Shown piece after piece: positions 22,609 through 34,301 of a stretch of 64,000 nt of DNA. The notes beneath the pieces were generated by a model that did not search any database, was not told the DNA's origin, and worked only from the letters and a program-made list of their open reading frames with translations. The translations under genes and the position numbers were made by a program. Source of the DNA: Haemonchus contortus (lineage: Eukaryota; Nematoda; Chromadorea; Rhabditida; Trichostrongylidae); the NCBI GenBank assembly GCA_000469685.2, contig LS997567.1, forward strand, positions 12,409,210 through 12,473,209. The letters run 5' to 3'. Every line of letters starts with the position of its first letter. The stretch's first letter is position 1.

Positions 22609-23425
22609 TATAGCTTGATGTCGCTTTTTTCGAACAATGTTCTAACTCGAAATCTTTCATTGCCTTCGGAAAAAATCAGAATATAGCTTGATGTCGAATT
22701 GTAGATCGGGACCTTGTAAACAATAGTACTTTCACAGTTTCTCCAAACAATGTTGGAAATCGAAATCTTTCATTGCCTTCGGAAAAGATCAGAATATAGC
22801 TTGATGTCGAACTGTAGATCGGGACCATGTGAACAATATTGCGTTCAGAATTCTCTAATAATGTTGTAATTCAAACACTTCCCTGGCATTAAGGAAATAT
22901 TAAAATTTAGCTTGATCTCTAAGTGCAGATCGGGAGAGAGTAAGTAAGTTATTTTCTCTACCCGATGAAACAATGCTGGTATTCGCTATCCCTCATTGCA
23001 TTTACAATAGAACAAACTGTAATCGATATCGAAGAGTTGATCAAGGCCCTGTAAACAGGGTTACTATCAAAATTCGTTAAAACAATGGTGGAATTCAAAG
23101 TCTACATTTGACTTCGGAAAATATCGAAATATAGTTGGACATCGAATTGCAGATAGGGACCCTGAGAACTATGTTGATTTCAGAATTCGATAAAACCTTT
23201 ATGGTGCATGCTATCCTATATTTTTCGTGAAACGGATTAAGGTATAGCTCGATATCGAATTGCTGATCGGGACCCTAAGAACAACGTTACTTTCAAAATT
23301 CTTCAAGACAAAATTGGAATTCATTTGCCATCAAAATATAGCTCGATATCGAATCGTAGATCGGGACCCTGAAAACTATGTTTCTTTCGAAATTCGTTGA
23401 AACAGTGTTGTAATACAAACGTTTG
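22609..23425 (+). repeat. ~112-base satellite array, right part
   Basis: Seven to eight units continue the array. The GCTTGAT/GCTCGAT motif recurs at about 22613, 22686, 22799, 22910, 23020, 23134, 23247 and 23341, giving a period near 111-113 bases. Units become more diverged away from FB2. The first unit is shortened. Confidence 0.85.
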
Positions 23426-23974
23426 CCTCGCACCATTTTGTGCGTTTGAGATTCTTTTCGAAAGTACAGACTCTTTTTATTCGATATTAATCTAATGCAA
23501 GCACACACTTGTGCTTTTATCAAGAAAAAAAAACTGAACAATTTTCATTTCGATTTGCAATTTGAGGATCAATTTGAACATTTCACGTTTACACTTCTTA
23601 TGGATGGAAAGCTTCCGGTGTTTCTCTTGTTCTGAGTGAAACATAAGATGACAATGTCTCATTGCAGATCACATGTGAACACTGGTACACCATTTGTCGT
23701 TCCAGCAATTTATCACTTCAACAATATCGAAAGCATTGAACTAGTAAAAAAAAGCCAGGTCTCAGGTGCCACTTGAGTTAAGGGAGATACAGTACACGCG
23801 GCGAGATAGTGTCTGCGACTTGCGCTTCAAACGTAATAAGAGCCACCCATCTATAAACCGAATAGTGACTGTCATTTTAGGTCGAGGTAATCACGATCAT
23901 TTTGCTCAAAAAAGATTATAGTAAATGTAAAGAGACTCTGCTCAATCCTGCTCGATATTCCAGATCCATCTTCA
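23426..23974. other. no recognisable feature
   Basis: AT-rich, no convincing exon, repeat or transposon border. Confidence 0.4.
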
Positions 23975-24366
23975 TTGAAAAAGGGGTAACGGAACTTCTC
24001 CCCTATCGCGGCATTCTCCCTTGCGGCATGCGGCAAATTTCACTGCAATTACCGTACCCCGCCAATCGATAGGACGCGATATTTTTCCTTGACTGGCTTG
24101 CTTTTTCATTGGATATTATCGTTTTTTCTTCTGTTTCTTTTTGGTTTTCATGTTTATTAGACTTGATTGATTAAAATAACTCCTATATAAACGACGATCA
24201 GGATCGCATTGGAACTGAAGAGAGCGGCCGGCCAATTCAAATGTTTAAAGGACTTCCCACCTCACAAAGTGCGCGCTCCAATCTTCCATCGCAATCCTGC
24301 GATAGGCGGCGGGTGCGGTATGTGCGACGCCGTGTTAGGGGAGAAGTTCCCGGACCCTTGAAAAAG
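23975..24366 (+). mobile_element. MITE with 9-base target duplication, copy 1
   Basis: The element is 23984-24357 (374 bases). The target duplication TTGAAAAAG flanks it at 23975-23983 and 24358-24366. Inverted ends are GGGTAACGGAACTTCTCCCC and, inward from the right, GGGTCCGGGAACTTCTCCCC. A 9-base duplication with such ends points to Mutator-like (MULE) mobilisation. The body contains TCCTATATAAACGACG, a good TATA-box sequence, followed by GAGCGGCCGGCC. A second copy lies at 39171-39547. It has no transposase. Confidence 0.85.
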
Positions 24367-25579
24367 AAGTCACGACACCAAGCAGATGGACTTACAAAGG
24401 TGAGATGTAGTTTGAAGTGCTTCAAGGGGACCAGAATATCAAGTGGATCTCTATTCAATAGGATTCCGTGGAGCAAATGAAAAACGCCCTCCAAAATTGG
24501 AGAGTCGCAAAGGAGCAATGTAATGCTATGACGAGGCCAGATCGCATTTTGGTGACTCAGCAAAAATTATCGATGCCTGTTTTGAAATAAATGCTTCACC
24601 TACAATAGAGCCCTGATTTCGCATCATCCGAATCCTTACTATATTAGCGAGGGAGGATAAACGAGATTACCACAGGGGAAGGCAAAGGATTGAAAATGGG
24701 AACATGTCACTGATTAGGATCCGTTTGATAGGAGGAATTTTTATTCTGTAAAACGCTCGCAAATCGTGATGACTTGTCGAACGGCTTTATACAGAACCAA
24801 ATGCATGAACCACCCTCACCATTCAAAAAAACCGCCAACTAGTGTTTCTCTCTTTTTTCTTCACAATTGAGTCGAATTCCACTTCAACTACGCTAGTTCC
24901 CGATCACTTCCACGGATGGTTGTACTACGATCATTTCTTCTTTGCCACAGTCTATTCTTGTTAATCCTCCTTCCCTCGGTTGATAACGCGAAATAACATA
25001 ACAGACCACTGAGAATGTAGATTTCATAAAACTCATCAAAGTTTAACTTACTCCGACAAGCTCTACAAAATGATGAATAGAAAATGGAAGCCCCGTTCCT
25101 GACATTCACGCTTTATTGAAGTTTCACGGAGCAAGTCATTGGATGCTCGCTATAAGTATGAGTAGCCAGTTGCTTCTGACGATAATACTGAATAAGTTGT
25201 ACAAAAGCTTCCGTATTCAGAAACCAAGCGAAAAGTGTACCGCTGCGTTCCTCAGGTTAAGCTGATCATTTAGAGACCTTTTTAAGATGGAAATAGGGAA
25301 CGTTTCTCCACTTTTCCTGGAGGACTAAAATATTATTCTCTCATTCTTTTGGGCTAGAAATTAAATCAGCTCAAATTAGCTTCTTTTTTGTGATAATGTT
25401 CAGTTTGAAGAAGCGTTCTAGCTTGAATTTGGCGCATAAGCAGTTTCACTCACCCGAAAAAAGGTCTCTAAATGGTTCTAAATTTCTAAATTTTGTGCCT
25501 CAGCTGAAGAGAAGTGCTTTCTTATCGATCAATATGCGCCATGTTTTGCAAAGAGCGCAAAGTATCTATACATACGATA
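24367..25579. other. mostly non-coding; one weak minus-strand exon
   Basis: At 25052-25105 (minus) an 18-codon frame starting with ATG (MSGTGLPFSIHHFVELVG) ends exactly at the consensus donor GTAAGT. It is too short to trust alone. Nothing else is recognised. Confidence 0.25.
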
Positions 25580-28273
25580 CAATACTGCCACTAATTCATT
25601 GTCAACCGACGGTTTGCGACGGATCAATCCGTCACAAGCCGTCGCTTCGTCATAACTTCAGCTATGTTACTTCAACCGAACTGAAAGTAAGATCACCGGA
25701 AAGCTCTGCTTGTGATGAATCCAAATATATAATGATTTTTCCGTTTTCCCAAATTTTTTGCCTCCCTTCCCAGAAAAAACGAAAATTAAGTCTCGTAGCA
25801 CCTAGAGTGTCACTTGCGGATATGACAGCATCGCAAACTTTGCAGTTCAATTGGAAACTTCGTTCCATGTTTCTTGAGTTCAGAAATTGGGCTATAATCG
25901 AGGAAATCATGGTATCCTGATTATTTTGACATCATTCACAAAATAATTTGAACACTTTCAGCTAAATGCAGTGGTTCGAACCATCAGTTTTTTAGACATT
26001 TGCTATGTACTTCTACCAGAAAGGTTTTTTGTATGAAGGCCATTTGATCGCCTTGCTTATGAAGAATCCAGCCATGTCATGGGTGTCACTCCAATTTCGC
26101 AGCATCATATTCATGGAGGTAGTGAACTTTCCACTTCAATAGGAAACTTCATTCTGAGTTTCCGAAAAACATTTTTTGGCATCTTACTCGAGGAAAGCAT
26201 GGAAACATGTTCATTTTGATATCTTCAATGATAGAATTCAAAAAGTTTCAGCTGGAAACAGCGATTTCAGTGAATTTTTCAGGATTTCGCTACTTCTTTT
26301 CAAAGGTGTGCTTCCTGGTGAACGAGTAGTTTTGCATTTATTCAAAGTTTTTCATTATGTGATCTGATATTCTGATAATACTAGGTTGATGCATAATTAT
26401 TGCGGATTTTTCGCGGCTTTTTTTCCACTGATGGAATTTGAAAATTGAGTTAGGGTTTTTTTCTAGAAATGATCTACTTGACTTCCTCTACAAAAATGTG
26501 CCTGAAAAGCCATCCGCTTATTCGCGAAGTTATGCTCTACTACTTCGAAAAAGGTTGGAAGGTGGCAGAGTCATTCCGCGATCTCGGTAACTTTTCGGCG
26601 ATGGGACAACCAACGAAAGCCAACCAAGGAATGGGATCTGCTTCCAAATCTGCCATATTTATCAACAGGAACTTCTATGGATTATCTCGTCAACCGTTCG
26701 CTGAAAAAATAGCTAGCAAATAGAACTTACGTCGATGGATGACTTGATGGCCGATGTCTGGGCGTGGATCGCCCCAAGGAGCGAAACTTCTTCGCTTTTG
26801 GAATTCGACTATCAGCCAATGGGAAGCAATGCTCGACGTGGATGGTGGATAAGTTTCGGAGTAATTATATGAACATGTTTTTGTTCAGGATTTCAATCGT
26901 TTCGTTGAATTAAATTTGTTGAAAAAATCCGCAATAATCATGCATCAACTTAATAGATGGCTAAGTGGCCTTCTATCGAACGTTGAGCTAATCGACCCCT
27001 CACTATCGATTTTTATTAGCCCACAGCCTCCCCTATTGCTGAGCTCATTCAAGACTACGCCTGTTTACACATATTGGTGTGCAGATGGTGCAAGGACACG
27101 ACCACGCCATGAGGAATACGGTTTGGCTATGTATATCAAATCTACTTGTACTATCTCAAATGGCATGCAATTCGGATTTTTGCTTGTTCAGCGTCCAGCT
27201 CGGCGGAAACACTAGGAGATGGCCGATCGACTTCTGAGGTGTCAGGTCATGTTACGACATGATCTACTCACTAGTCTTATGAGAAACTCGCATTGTCTTG
27301 TTAACACAGAAGCAATTATATTTTATTACAAAATGAACCGATTACTTTCAATATTATCGACGACCTTACAGTTTTTAGAGTCAGTTTCGGAGAGGAAATA
27401 ATTCTTCCTCCCTATCAGCTACTTAGAACGCTTCCATTTCCTAATGTGAACGATCAGGAAACGGGCATCATATTTCATATTCTATTATTTCTAGGCTACT
27501 TATAGCATAGTTTGTCTTGATAGTGTCGTATATAACTACAGTATAATACGTCTTTGAGTTGCATGCACTCATGTGGCTCAAGAAAACATGGCATTGCGGA
27601 CCCAGTGAGCCTAAGGAGATCGCTAACGAGTGTTCGAGTTACTGGCTCAACCATCAACCACAAGTTAGGCAAAGATACATATACATATATATATAACTAT
27701 ATACACATATCTGTTGTTTGAATCGTGACTTGGTAGGAATACTAATTCCTAACCTTCTGAATTTGAGTTTGAAATGAAAAAATAGGGAAATCCGATAATT
27801 TAAACCACCGTTTTCGGCCGAAATTGTTCAAAATCTTTGGCTGATAAAAGTAGCAAATGTCTAAGAAACGCGGGGGTTTGAACCACTGCATTTAGCTGAA
27901 AGTGTTCAAATTATGTCGTGAATGATATCAGAATCAGGGTTCTATGCTCTCCTCGATTATAGTGCAGTTCCTGTCTTTTAAAAACCTTGAACGAAGTTTC
28001 CAATTGAACTGCAGGGTTAACGATGCTGTCACATCCGCAAGTGACACCCTGAGTGTTACGAGACTCAATTTTCATTTTTCTGGGAAGGGAGACAAAAAAA
28101 TTTGAGAAAATGGAAAAATTATTATATATCTGTATTCATCACAAGCAGAGCTTTCCGGTGATCTTTTTTCAGTCCGTTTGGGGTATTATAGCTGAAGTTA
28201 TGGCGAAGCGACTGTTCACGACGGATTAATCCGTCGCAAAACTTCGGTTGACCATGAATCAGTAGCGGTATTG
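25580..28273. mobile_element. FB3: palindromic element with TA ends
   Basis: Inverted arms of ~440 bases (25580-~26020 and ~27835-28273) share CAATACTGCCACTAATTCAT-type ends next to TA. They also share an internal hairpin built on CGACGGATCAATCCGTCG and the segment GTGTCACTTGCGGATATGAC. Just inside the left arm, 26060-26330 is a diverged direct repeat of 25810-26030 (GTGTCACT, CTCGAGGAAAGCATGG, TTTCAGCTGGAAACAG). No transposase of its own is recognised. A mariner remnant sits in the loop. Confidence 0.75.
26384..26952 (+). mobile_element. internally deleted mariner element
   Basis: Inverted ends TAGGTTGATGCATAATTATT and, inward from the right, TAAGTTGATGCATGATTATT, flanked by TA. The plus frame from 26469 begins with the mariner HTH region: HPLIREVMLYYFEKGWKVAE then SFRDLGN. 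Near 26815 another frame shows ISQWEAMLDVDGG, the conserved end of mariner transposases. The catalytic D,D34D core between them is gone, so the ~570-base element is a deletion derivative nested in FB3. Confidence 0.8.
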
Positions 28274-30018
28274 TATTTAGAGATGAATTCATATGTTTCA
28301 AGCTAATAGCTTCACAGGGGCTTTCAGAATCGAATCAGATTTCAGAATGCGTTTGAGACAAACCTCAGAAGCTCACATTTTCATTCATCTTCGAGAAGCT
28401 GCTCAATGATGCAAAATTCTTTAGATTCATTCAGAATTAACAATTTCAGCAGTTATTCCCTACCCTGCTCACTCGTCCGTCCAAATACTGATCTGACTTG
28501 AGTAGCACGAATATCGTATCCACTGAATTAGCCTCGATGCGCGCCGCTGAACCTCAGAAGGTTGTTCCTCCGATTGAACGTCGTCAGCTCATATATACGA
28601 CTGCTCCCAATAAGGCAGATAACTTTGCAGAACCCAGGTGTTCGGTTCTACTGAGTGTTGTGCGCTAAAATTTCTAATTTTCTTCTATAAATAGATTTTC
28701 AGTGAGTGTGTATCATCGTGCATATTTCTTCAAACCCATTAATGGATCGCCTTTTTTGCAGAGACTGGCTGCAGTACCTACAACTGATTGCAGGCACTGC
28801 CAGCCAATCCCAGCGGCTCCCACAGTTATAGTTGAGGGAGCCTCTTCGCATCTCGTAGCCTACTGTTAATGGTTTCGCAGATAGAGTAGGTCAAGGATGC
28901 TAAATTGATGGCGCACATCATGGCGAATTCAATCTATAGCCAGAAGTTAGCCAGAAGGCTAATTGGGTGGCCGAGTGGGTGAGGAGGGGAGAAAACAACT
29001 GCTAAATGTGATACTTCTATGTGAATCTCGGAACTCTGGACTTCAGACCTAGATTTCCATATCACCCAGTACGATTTCAGATACCAACAATGTTCTGGAT
29101 GTCTTCTTCGAATGAAAAATAGGAACGATGTAGCACGAGCCCATCGGTTGGGAGCCTATACGGAGCCGCAGTCGGGGAACATGTGACTCTTTCCTAAAAT
29201 CGTCAATACACTCTATGAGATTCGTCTTAATTCTTTTGATTGAGTGCGCAGCCCCTTCATAGATCCATAACTGCCGAAGCTACTAAACGCATGCACTCCG
29301 TAAAAGCATGCATGCGTATCGAGTTTCGAACAACAAAATAGCTCTTCGTTTTGAACTCAGGCACAAAAAATCCACAACTTACATAATAAAGTGCTGCTTC
29401 TGTAGAATAGATGTACTATCAAGAGGAACTAGGGATTCACTGAATTTAACTATTTTTCTGTTTGAAAGACCTACTTGAACAGTTGTTCACTTTGAATTCT
29501 TCCTTTCTGAATATGTAGGTTACTTCACAACTCATTCGATACTTCCATCGACACTGTTGTCTTCCGTATATACATACACCTAGCTAGTGTTCGATGATAA
29601 TGATGTAAGTACTCACTAAGAAACATCACTTAAACGAGATTTTCAAAATCAAAATAAACAGGTCCTCTAACCATCACTTTGTAGAGCTCGACGTGTCGAT
29701 TTACATATATCATGCAATCTTCTTTCTGAAGAAGAAATCAGCCCAGTTACGAAGGAAAAGTGAGAAAACGCAAATCTGTTATTTCTTCGTTTCTGAAAAA
29801 TTAGGGCAGGTACGGTATGAGCACTATACTAAGTATGAACTTCATCGAAGCTGAGTAGATGCTGGAACCTTTATAACGATGTATTGCCCAGGTTAAGTTT
29901 GAGTGAACAATCATCTAACTAACATTCGTGAGAAATTGTCGCTTCCAGGGATATGGTTGTACCAAATTCACAAGTCACATGACGTACCATCCTGCGACGC
30001 CGCACAAGTGCCGAGTGA
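28274..30018. other. no recognisable gene
   Basis: AT-rich. A short block at 28835-28860 resembles part of the FB1 centre (AGGGAG-CTCTTCGCA-CTCG), and 28960-28985 resembles its GGTGGCCGAG segment, so a distant FB1 relative may lie at 28740-29000. No exon with good borders found. Confidence 0.3.
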
Positions 30019-30248
30019 GAGTCGCCGTTTTCAAGAGCTATGAGTGCAGTTAACGGTAATACAATGGGACCTGTGAGTTTGGTACAAACAGATCCTTAAA
30101 AGCAACAATTCTTCCAGAAGGATTCAGCCGCTTGGAGAGGCTACAAAGAAAAAATTTTTCGAGAGAAATCTTTCCCTACGATTCCATCAAGACCAGGACC
30201 TACTCAGGAAACAACCAGGAATCTGCAAAGTACCGCCGGCATGAATGG
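30019..30248 (+). CDS. candidate host gene, first two coding exons
   Basis: ATG at 30041 opens an 11-codon exon (MSAVNGNTMGP) ending exactly at the consensus donor GTGAGT. A 45-base intron (30074-30118) ends TTCTTCCAG. The next exon, 30119-30248, continues in frame for 43 codons and begins KDSAAWRGYKEKIFREKSF, which loosely resembles an IQ-type amphipathic helix. A donor GTGCGA follows. Intron size and phase fit a nematode gene. I do not recognise the protein, and the next exon is not identified; it could be an upstream start of the gene whose exons appear at 31525-34301. Confidence 0.45.
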
Positions 30249-30397
30249 TGCGATTTACTGTAACAGCGTACATAAAAGAAAATCACAAAACACATGAAAA
30301 AAAAATGAAAACTAAATGCAAGTGAGGATGCCCATGTTAGTTTGACTGCCATGGTCTAAACTCGTACGTAAATATGGAACGCTGTCAGTTCTCTAGC

Positions 30398-30443
30398 AGA
30401 GTCGCCGTTTTCAAGAGCTATGAGTGCAGTTAACGGTAATACA
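30398..30443 (+). repeat. 46-base exact duplicate of 30019-30064
   Basis: The block covering the start of the candidate exon is repeated without mismatch 379 bases downstream. The downstream copy is preceded by CTCTAGC and followed by stop codons, so it does not encode the same product. Confidence 0.9.
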
Positions 30444-30956
30444 TAGTAGGACGGTTGCCCTGCCGTTGGTCAAAGAACGGATTGTGGGGAATCCATGTCG
30501 CTCATTAGTATGCATTTCCAACATTACCCACGTCTCCATCATGAAGTACGCCTTGTATCTCGTGAGCAATATCTGTTCCAACTTTCAACTGAACGACGTA
30601 CCTCTCCATAGTGCTGTCGCGATAGTAAAATCTGATGTCAAACAGCTTACGTTCGCTAATTTATTAGTATACCAGTGAGCTACGCACGCTCATGCGTGCA
30701 CCCCATGTTCACAACCGCTCATCTACGATCTTACTCAAGAGAAGCAGTAAAACATTTTCATGTTTTGTTTTCATATTTTTCAACAAACGACACTGCTTCA
30801 CCCAAAATCCCTTCAAGTTTCATTTCTGGAAATCGCGCATTAGAGTTAAGCACTCGAGAGCAAAATATCCTTTCAAGAGCGTAGCTGTCATTACATTTAT
30901 AATGAAAATGTCGTTTAGTTTGATTGTAGGAAATTGCGATCGGGGTGGAGGTGCAG

Positions 30957-31100
30957 AAAAGCATTGACTTGTACATCGGCCGGCCGCCACCAAGTCATTG
31001 CATAGGCCACATACGCATCCAATACGCCACTACGATTCTGACTGGAAGTCGAAAGCGCGAAATCCTTCTGACGGGATTGATTAACACCCCAAAACTTTAT
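30957..31100 (+). mobile_element. tRNA-derived SINE, 3' body fragment
   Basis: This segment matches the body of the full SINE at 36355-36655: GACTTGTACATCGGC, AGTCATTG-ATAGGCCACA, CGCCACTACGATTCTGA and ACGGGATTGA. It lacks the tRNA-like head and its tail has decayed. Fragment only. Confidence 0.8.
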
Positions 31101-31524
31101 TTAATTGCGCATCAGAGAAAAGTAGTGGAAAACAATCAGCAGAGTGTTCGATGATGCCTGATACGAAGAGATGCCAACGTAAAACGTTTCCTAACCTACA
31201 TTCTCTCTTCGTTAAAAAACTGGTTAGCCTGTGATCTACTTCCCACCACGCTCTTGTGATTTCCACGCCTACGCGACTTTTGGGAGGACACACAAACGGG
31301 CATACAAAAAGACACGCAAAGTTAGCGGTTTATATATATAGAGGATATATAGAGCATCAATATACAATGTATCATAAAATTACATATACATAAGAAGATT
31401 TCGCTCGTACACCGCTTGTCGCTCTTGTGTTGACTTTTGTACAGATTTACTTATCCATTTATCTCACTATCTATTCAAGCGAACCACTTCACGCGTCCTA
31501 AGAAGATAAACGATAACATTCACC

Positions 31525-31714
31525 ATGGATAGCCAAGAAGAGTTTAGTGACTGTCACTTCGAAGATAGAGCTTTACTGAAGGTTTTTATATTATTCTCTA
31601 TATTCTACATTCTCCTTGACCCGCGAGTAGATCTAACACAAAATCTTAGGCAGCAGTAGACGCACCAAAAGACCACTCCAGCCTAAGCGGTCGAACGGCA
31701 TCCAAGTCTACAGG
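31525..31714 (+). CDS. candidate host gene, two exons
   Basis: ATG at 31525 (context CACCATGG) starts a 19-codon acidic exon (MDSQEEFSDCHFEDRALLK) to 31581. A 68-base intron ends ATCTTAG, and the exon 31650-31714 continues in frame (begins AAVDAPKDHSSLSGRT) to a donor GTAACT. A possible 5' exon acceptor TTTTGTACAG lies near 31433. Further downstream, plus-strand pieces with good acceptors occur at 32309 (TTTTTTCTTCAG), 33244 and 33373-33430 (after GCATTTTAG; MKDNIKSDPTGVASKDSVP). I could not join them in phase with certainty. Product unknown. Confidence 0.45.
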
Positions 31715-32830
31715 GTAACTGCATCAGTCGTCATGGTGCTCCAACTAGAGAAGCCTATTCGGACATCGACAAATGAGTATACGAACAAAGTCCGTGGGGC
31801 AGTTCGTTGGGCAGGTCAGCCAGGTTGTAACTGGACGCCAACTCATGAACTTTGAAAAAAGATCACCTTGAAGGACATAAATGTTAGTCATGCATCAGGT
31901 TATATTCGAATAGCAAAACTGTGCTAATGTATCGCTTTTGCCAAATATGCCCTTGTGAGAAGGTTAACTTGCATTTCGTCAAATAACCATTCAACCTTCG
32001 AATCACGGGAGCTAGCTTACGCACTTCTCGTTGCACGTCTCATGTGCAAACGATAATGGCTGTTTCGAAAAATTGATAGCAAGTTGCTACAAATCGTTTA
32101 CAATAAGTCTGAAAAATATGGCTTCTATGTATAGATGAACAAAGTGTTGTAGCTGTTTTCTGTGGACTTTTCAGGATTTATTTTGTTTGAGCTCAATCCA
32201 AGTCTTCGGATGAACGAGCAAGTTTCTGTCACAAGCTGTATGGACCGTGCCTTTCTGATAAGATCTGAAGAGTACTTCACTTCGAGACACGCTTTATTTT
32301 TTCTTCAGAAATGAGGGCAAAAGAAAACCATGACAACGCCATAACAAATCTAACAGACTCAGTGATTTCTCCAAATGTCCATGCTTTAAAAATCGTATAC
32401 GGAATCTGTTACACAATTTATCACGACAATAATCAGTCTCATTCTAGCTGCTCAATCAGCATATCAGAAAATACTTACACTCATCAATCGCTTCAATTTT
32501 TACGGGATACAAGACTAGAGCTGTTTTGCCTGAATTCATTGTGAAAAAGAAATTAAAACACTACACAATACGAATCAAAACTATTCCAAACTGTCGATTC
32601 GCAGTTTGTCAAGCAAGAGCTACATGAAGTGCTTTTCGAGATGATCAAGCGTAATTCAAAATAAATACCTTGAAAGCTAAATCGTTGTTGCGGAACGACT
32701 GGAGATAGAACAAAAAAGTTGAACAGGGAAAATTTTTCTATCTGTTGAGTACAACATCTACAGAAACAAGCGGCCCTCTTGGAAAGTTGAAACCTTCCTT
32801 TTCTCTGGCTGTTTTAACAGGAACTTTTAC

Positions 32831-32930
32831 GCAGTTGCTCTTGTTGTTGTTGCTGCTTTTTCTGTGAGCTGGTTTCGTTTGAAGTGCATTCGTCACCATC
32901 TCCATTAATTTGATGATCTGTCGAGTTCAT
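32831..32930 (-). CDS. candidate exon with short poly-Gln
   Basis: A minus-strand ATG opens 33 codons (MNSTDHQINGDGDECTSN, then a KKQQQQQEQ run), ending at a possible donor GTAAAA. It is low-complexity but protein-like. It lies between plus-strand exons of another candidate gene. Product unknown. Confidence 0.25.
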
Positions 32931-33848
32931 ACCCTTTACTACAACTTATCAACTACTTCCCATTTACACTATTTGCTTGTAATGATAATCCATGCGTTAA
33001 ATTAACTCGATCCTCGGTAGGCTGTAGTTTTTTCACAACGCAGATAAATTTCTAATAATTGTCTGAAGCAAAGCTCGAATGGTTGAAGATGCTAAAAATT
33101 CCATGAACCCTTTTGAGTAATTTCAAGGGAGGGAGTCACGATAGCTATTCAAAATGAGATGTAAACAATCTTATGTACTTTTGAACGCTGATTTCTATTC
33201 TGCATATCAAATCTGCAAAACGACTCAGTAAACAAACTTGCAGTATGTATCTAAAACAATTCAAGGAGACCTTGACCAGGCAAAGACCTTCACTAAATCG
33301 GAAAGGAGTGCGCCTGTCCCTCTAATATTTATAAGGGAATGACGAAATCTTGAAGTGCTTCCTGCATTTTAGATGAAAGACAACATAAAAAGTGATCCAA
33401 CTGGAGTGGCTTCGAAAGATTCAGTGCCGGGTTTTGTAGCTAAAAGGGAGCTCGTACTCATGAAATGACAACTTGTCAATACAGATCCGATGAAATGAAA
33501 TACAGATGAGATGAGAAGCATAATTGTGAAAAGTCAGAATGAATCAGATCGACCATTTAAATCAATTTCACTTCTTCTCCAATTCTTAAGACAACAGTAT
33601 GAGTAATGGAGCAGAATCAGCTCTTCACACATCAAAACGGTACGCCTGTCTTGAAGTTCGAACTATAAAGGACGACGACGTCCTACCTTAACTGCAAATC
33701 GAAACTATAAGGAAGGACACAAAAATGGGGAGACATCCTATGGATCGATCACACGGGACGTCCTAAAAAAGACACAGTGAATAAAGGATGCCATTCAGTT
33801 ATCTCTCCGTCTTTCCGACTGAAAAGCAGAACCAGTTCCTGAATTCAG

Positions 33849-34301
33849 GTGCTCTGCAAAATGCAAGATATTCTAGCCGAAACTGATGTCGATGCACTAG
33901 TGCCTGCTTTCATAGTCCACGACCAGTCGCCAGTCGCTCGCGAGGTGGGTCCGCGACCAGTCACACGGTCGTTTCGCTATTGGCATCATTATCGTTTTCA
34001 ATCTCTTCGTAACGACACTAGAGAGACAACAGGAATGCAACAAACGTTTCAGGTGCTGTCAGAAATCAAAGACCACATCAAAACCTTGCATCAGCAGATG
34101 TCACAGTTGAATATTCTCCTGGGAATTCTTAGAATGGTGGTGGCTACGAGTATATAACCACCCCAGTCACCCCAAAAGTGTCAGAATGCTCACATCATCA
34201 GCTTCCCTTTTCAGATGGAAGATAGCACATCCATATCTTATATCGAACCATCTCGGAAGTCAACATTTACTCGATTTCTGCGATATTTTGAAAGAAAATG
34301 A
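33849..34301 (+). CDS. host gene, last three exons
   Basis: Exon 33849-33944 follows CTGAATTCAG and ends GAG/GTGGGT (32 codons, contains MQDILAETDVDALVPAFIV). Exon 34053-34136 follows ACGTTTCAG (28 codons, VLSEIKDHIKTLHQQMSQLN). Exon 34215-34301 follows CCCTTTTCAG and ends in TGA (starts MEDSTSISYIEPSRKS, ends FLRYFERK). All three join in phase 0, with introns of 108 and 78 bases. The middle exon has heptad-like spacing of I/L residues and probably forms a coiled coil. The end is basic. This is the best supported unrecognised host gene here; it may be the 3' end of the gene with exons at 31525-31714. Confidence 0.6.

Noticed and set aside
19985..23425. CRISPR-like array
   Set aside because: The ~112-base period is contiguous tandem repeat without unique spacers, in a eukaryotic setting.
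25390..25920. 176-codon open frame on the plus strand
   Set aside because: The second half lies in the FB3 arm and the inverted copy does not keep the frame. No domain.
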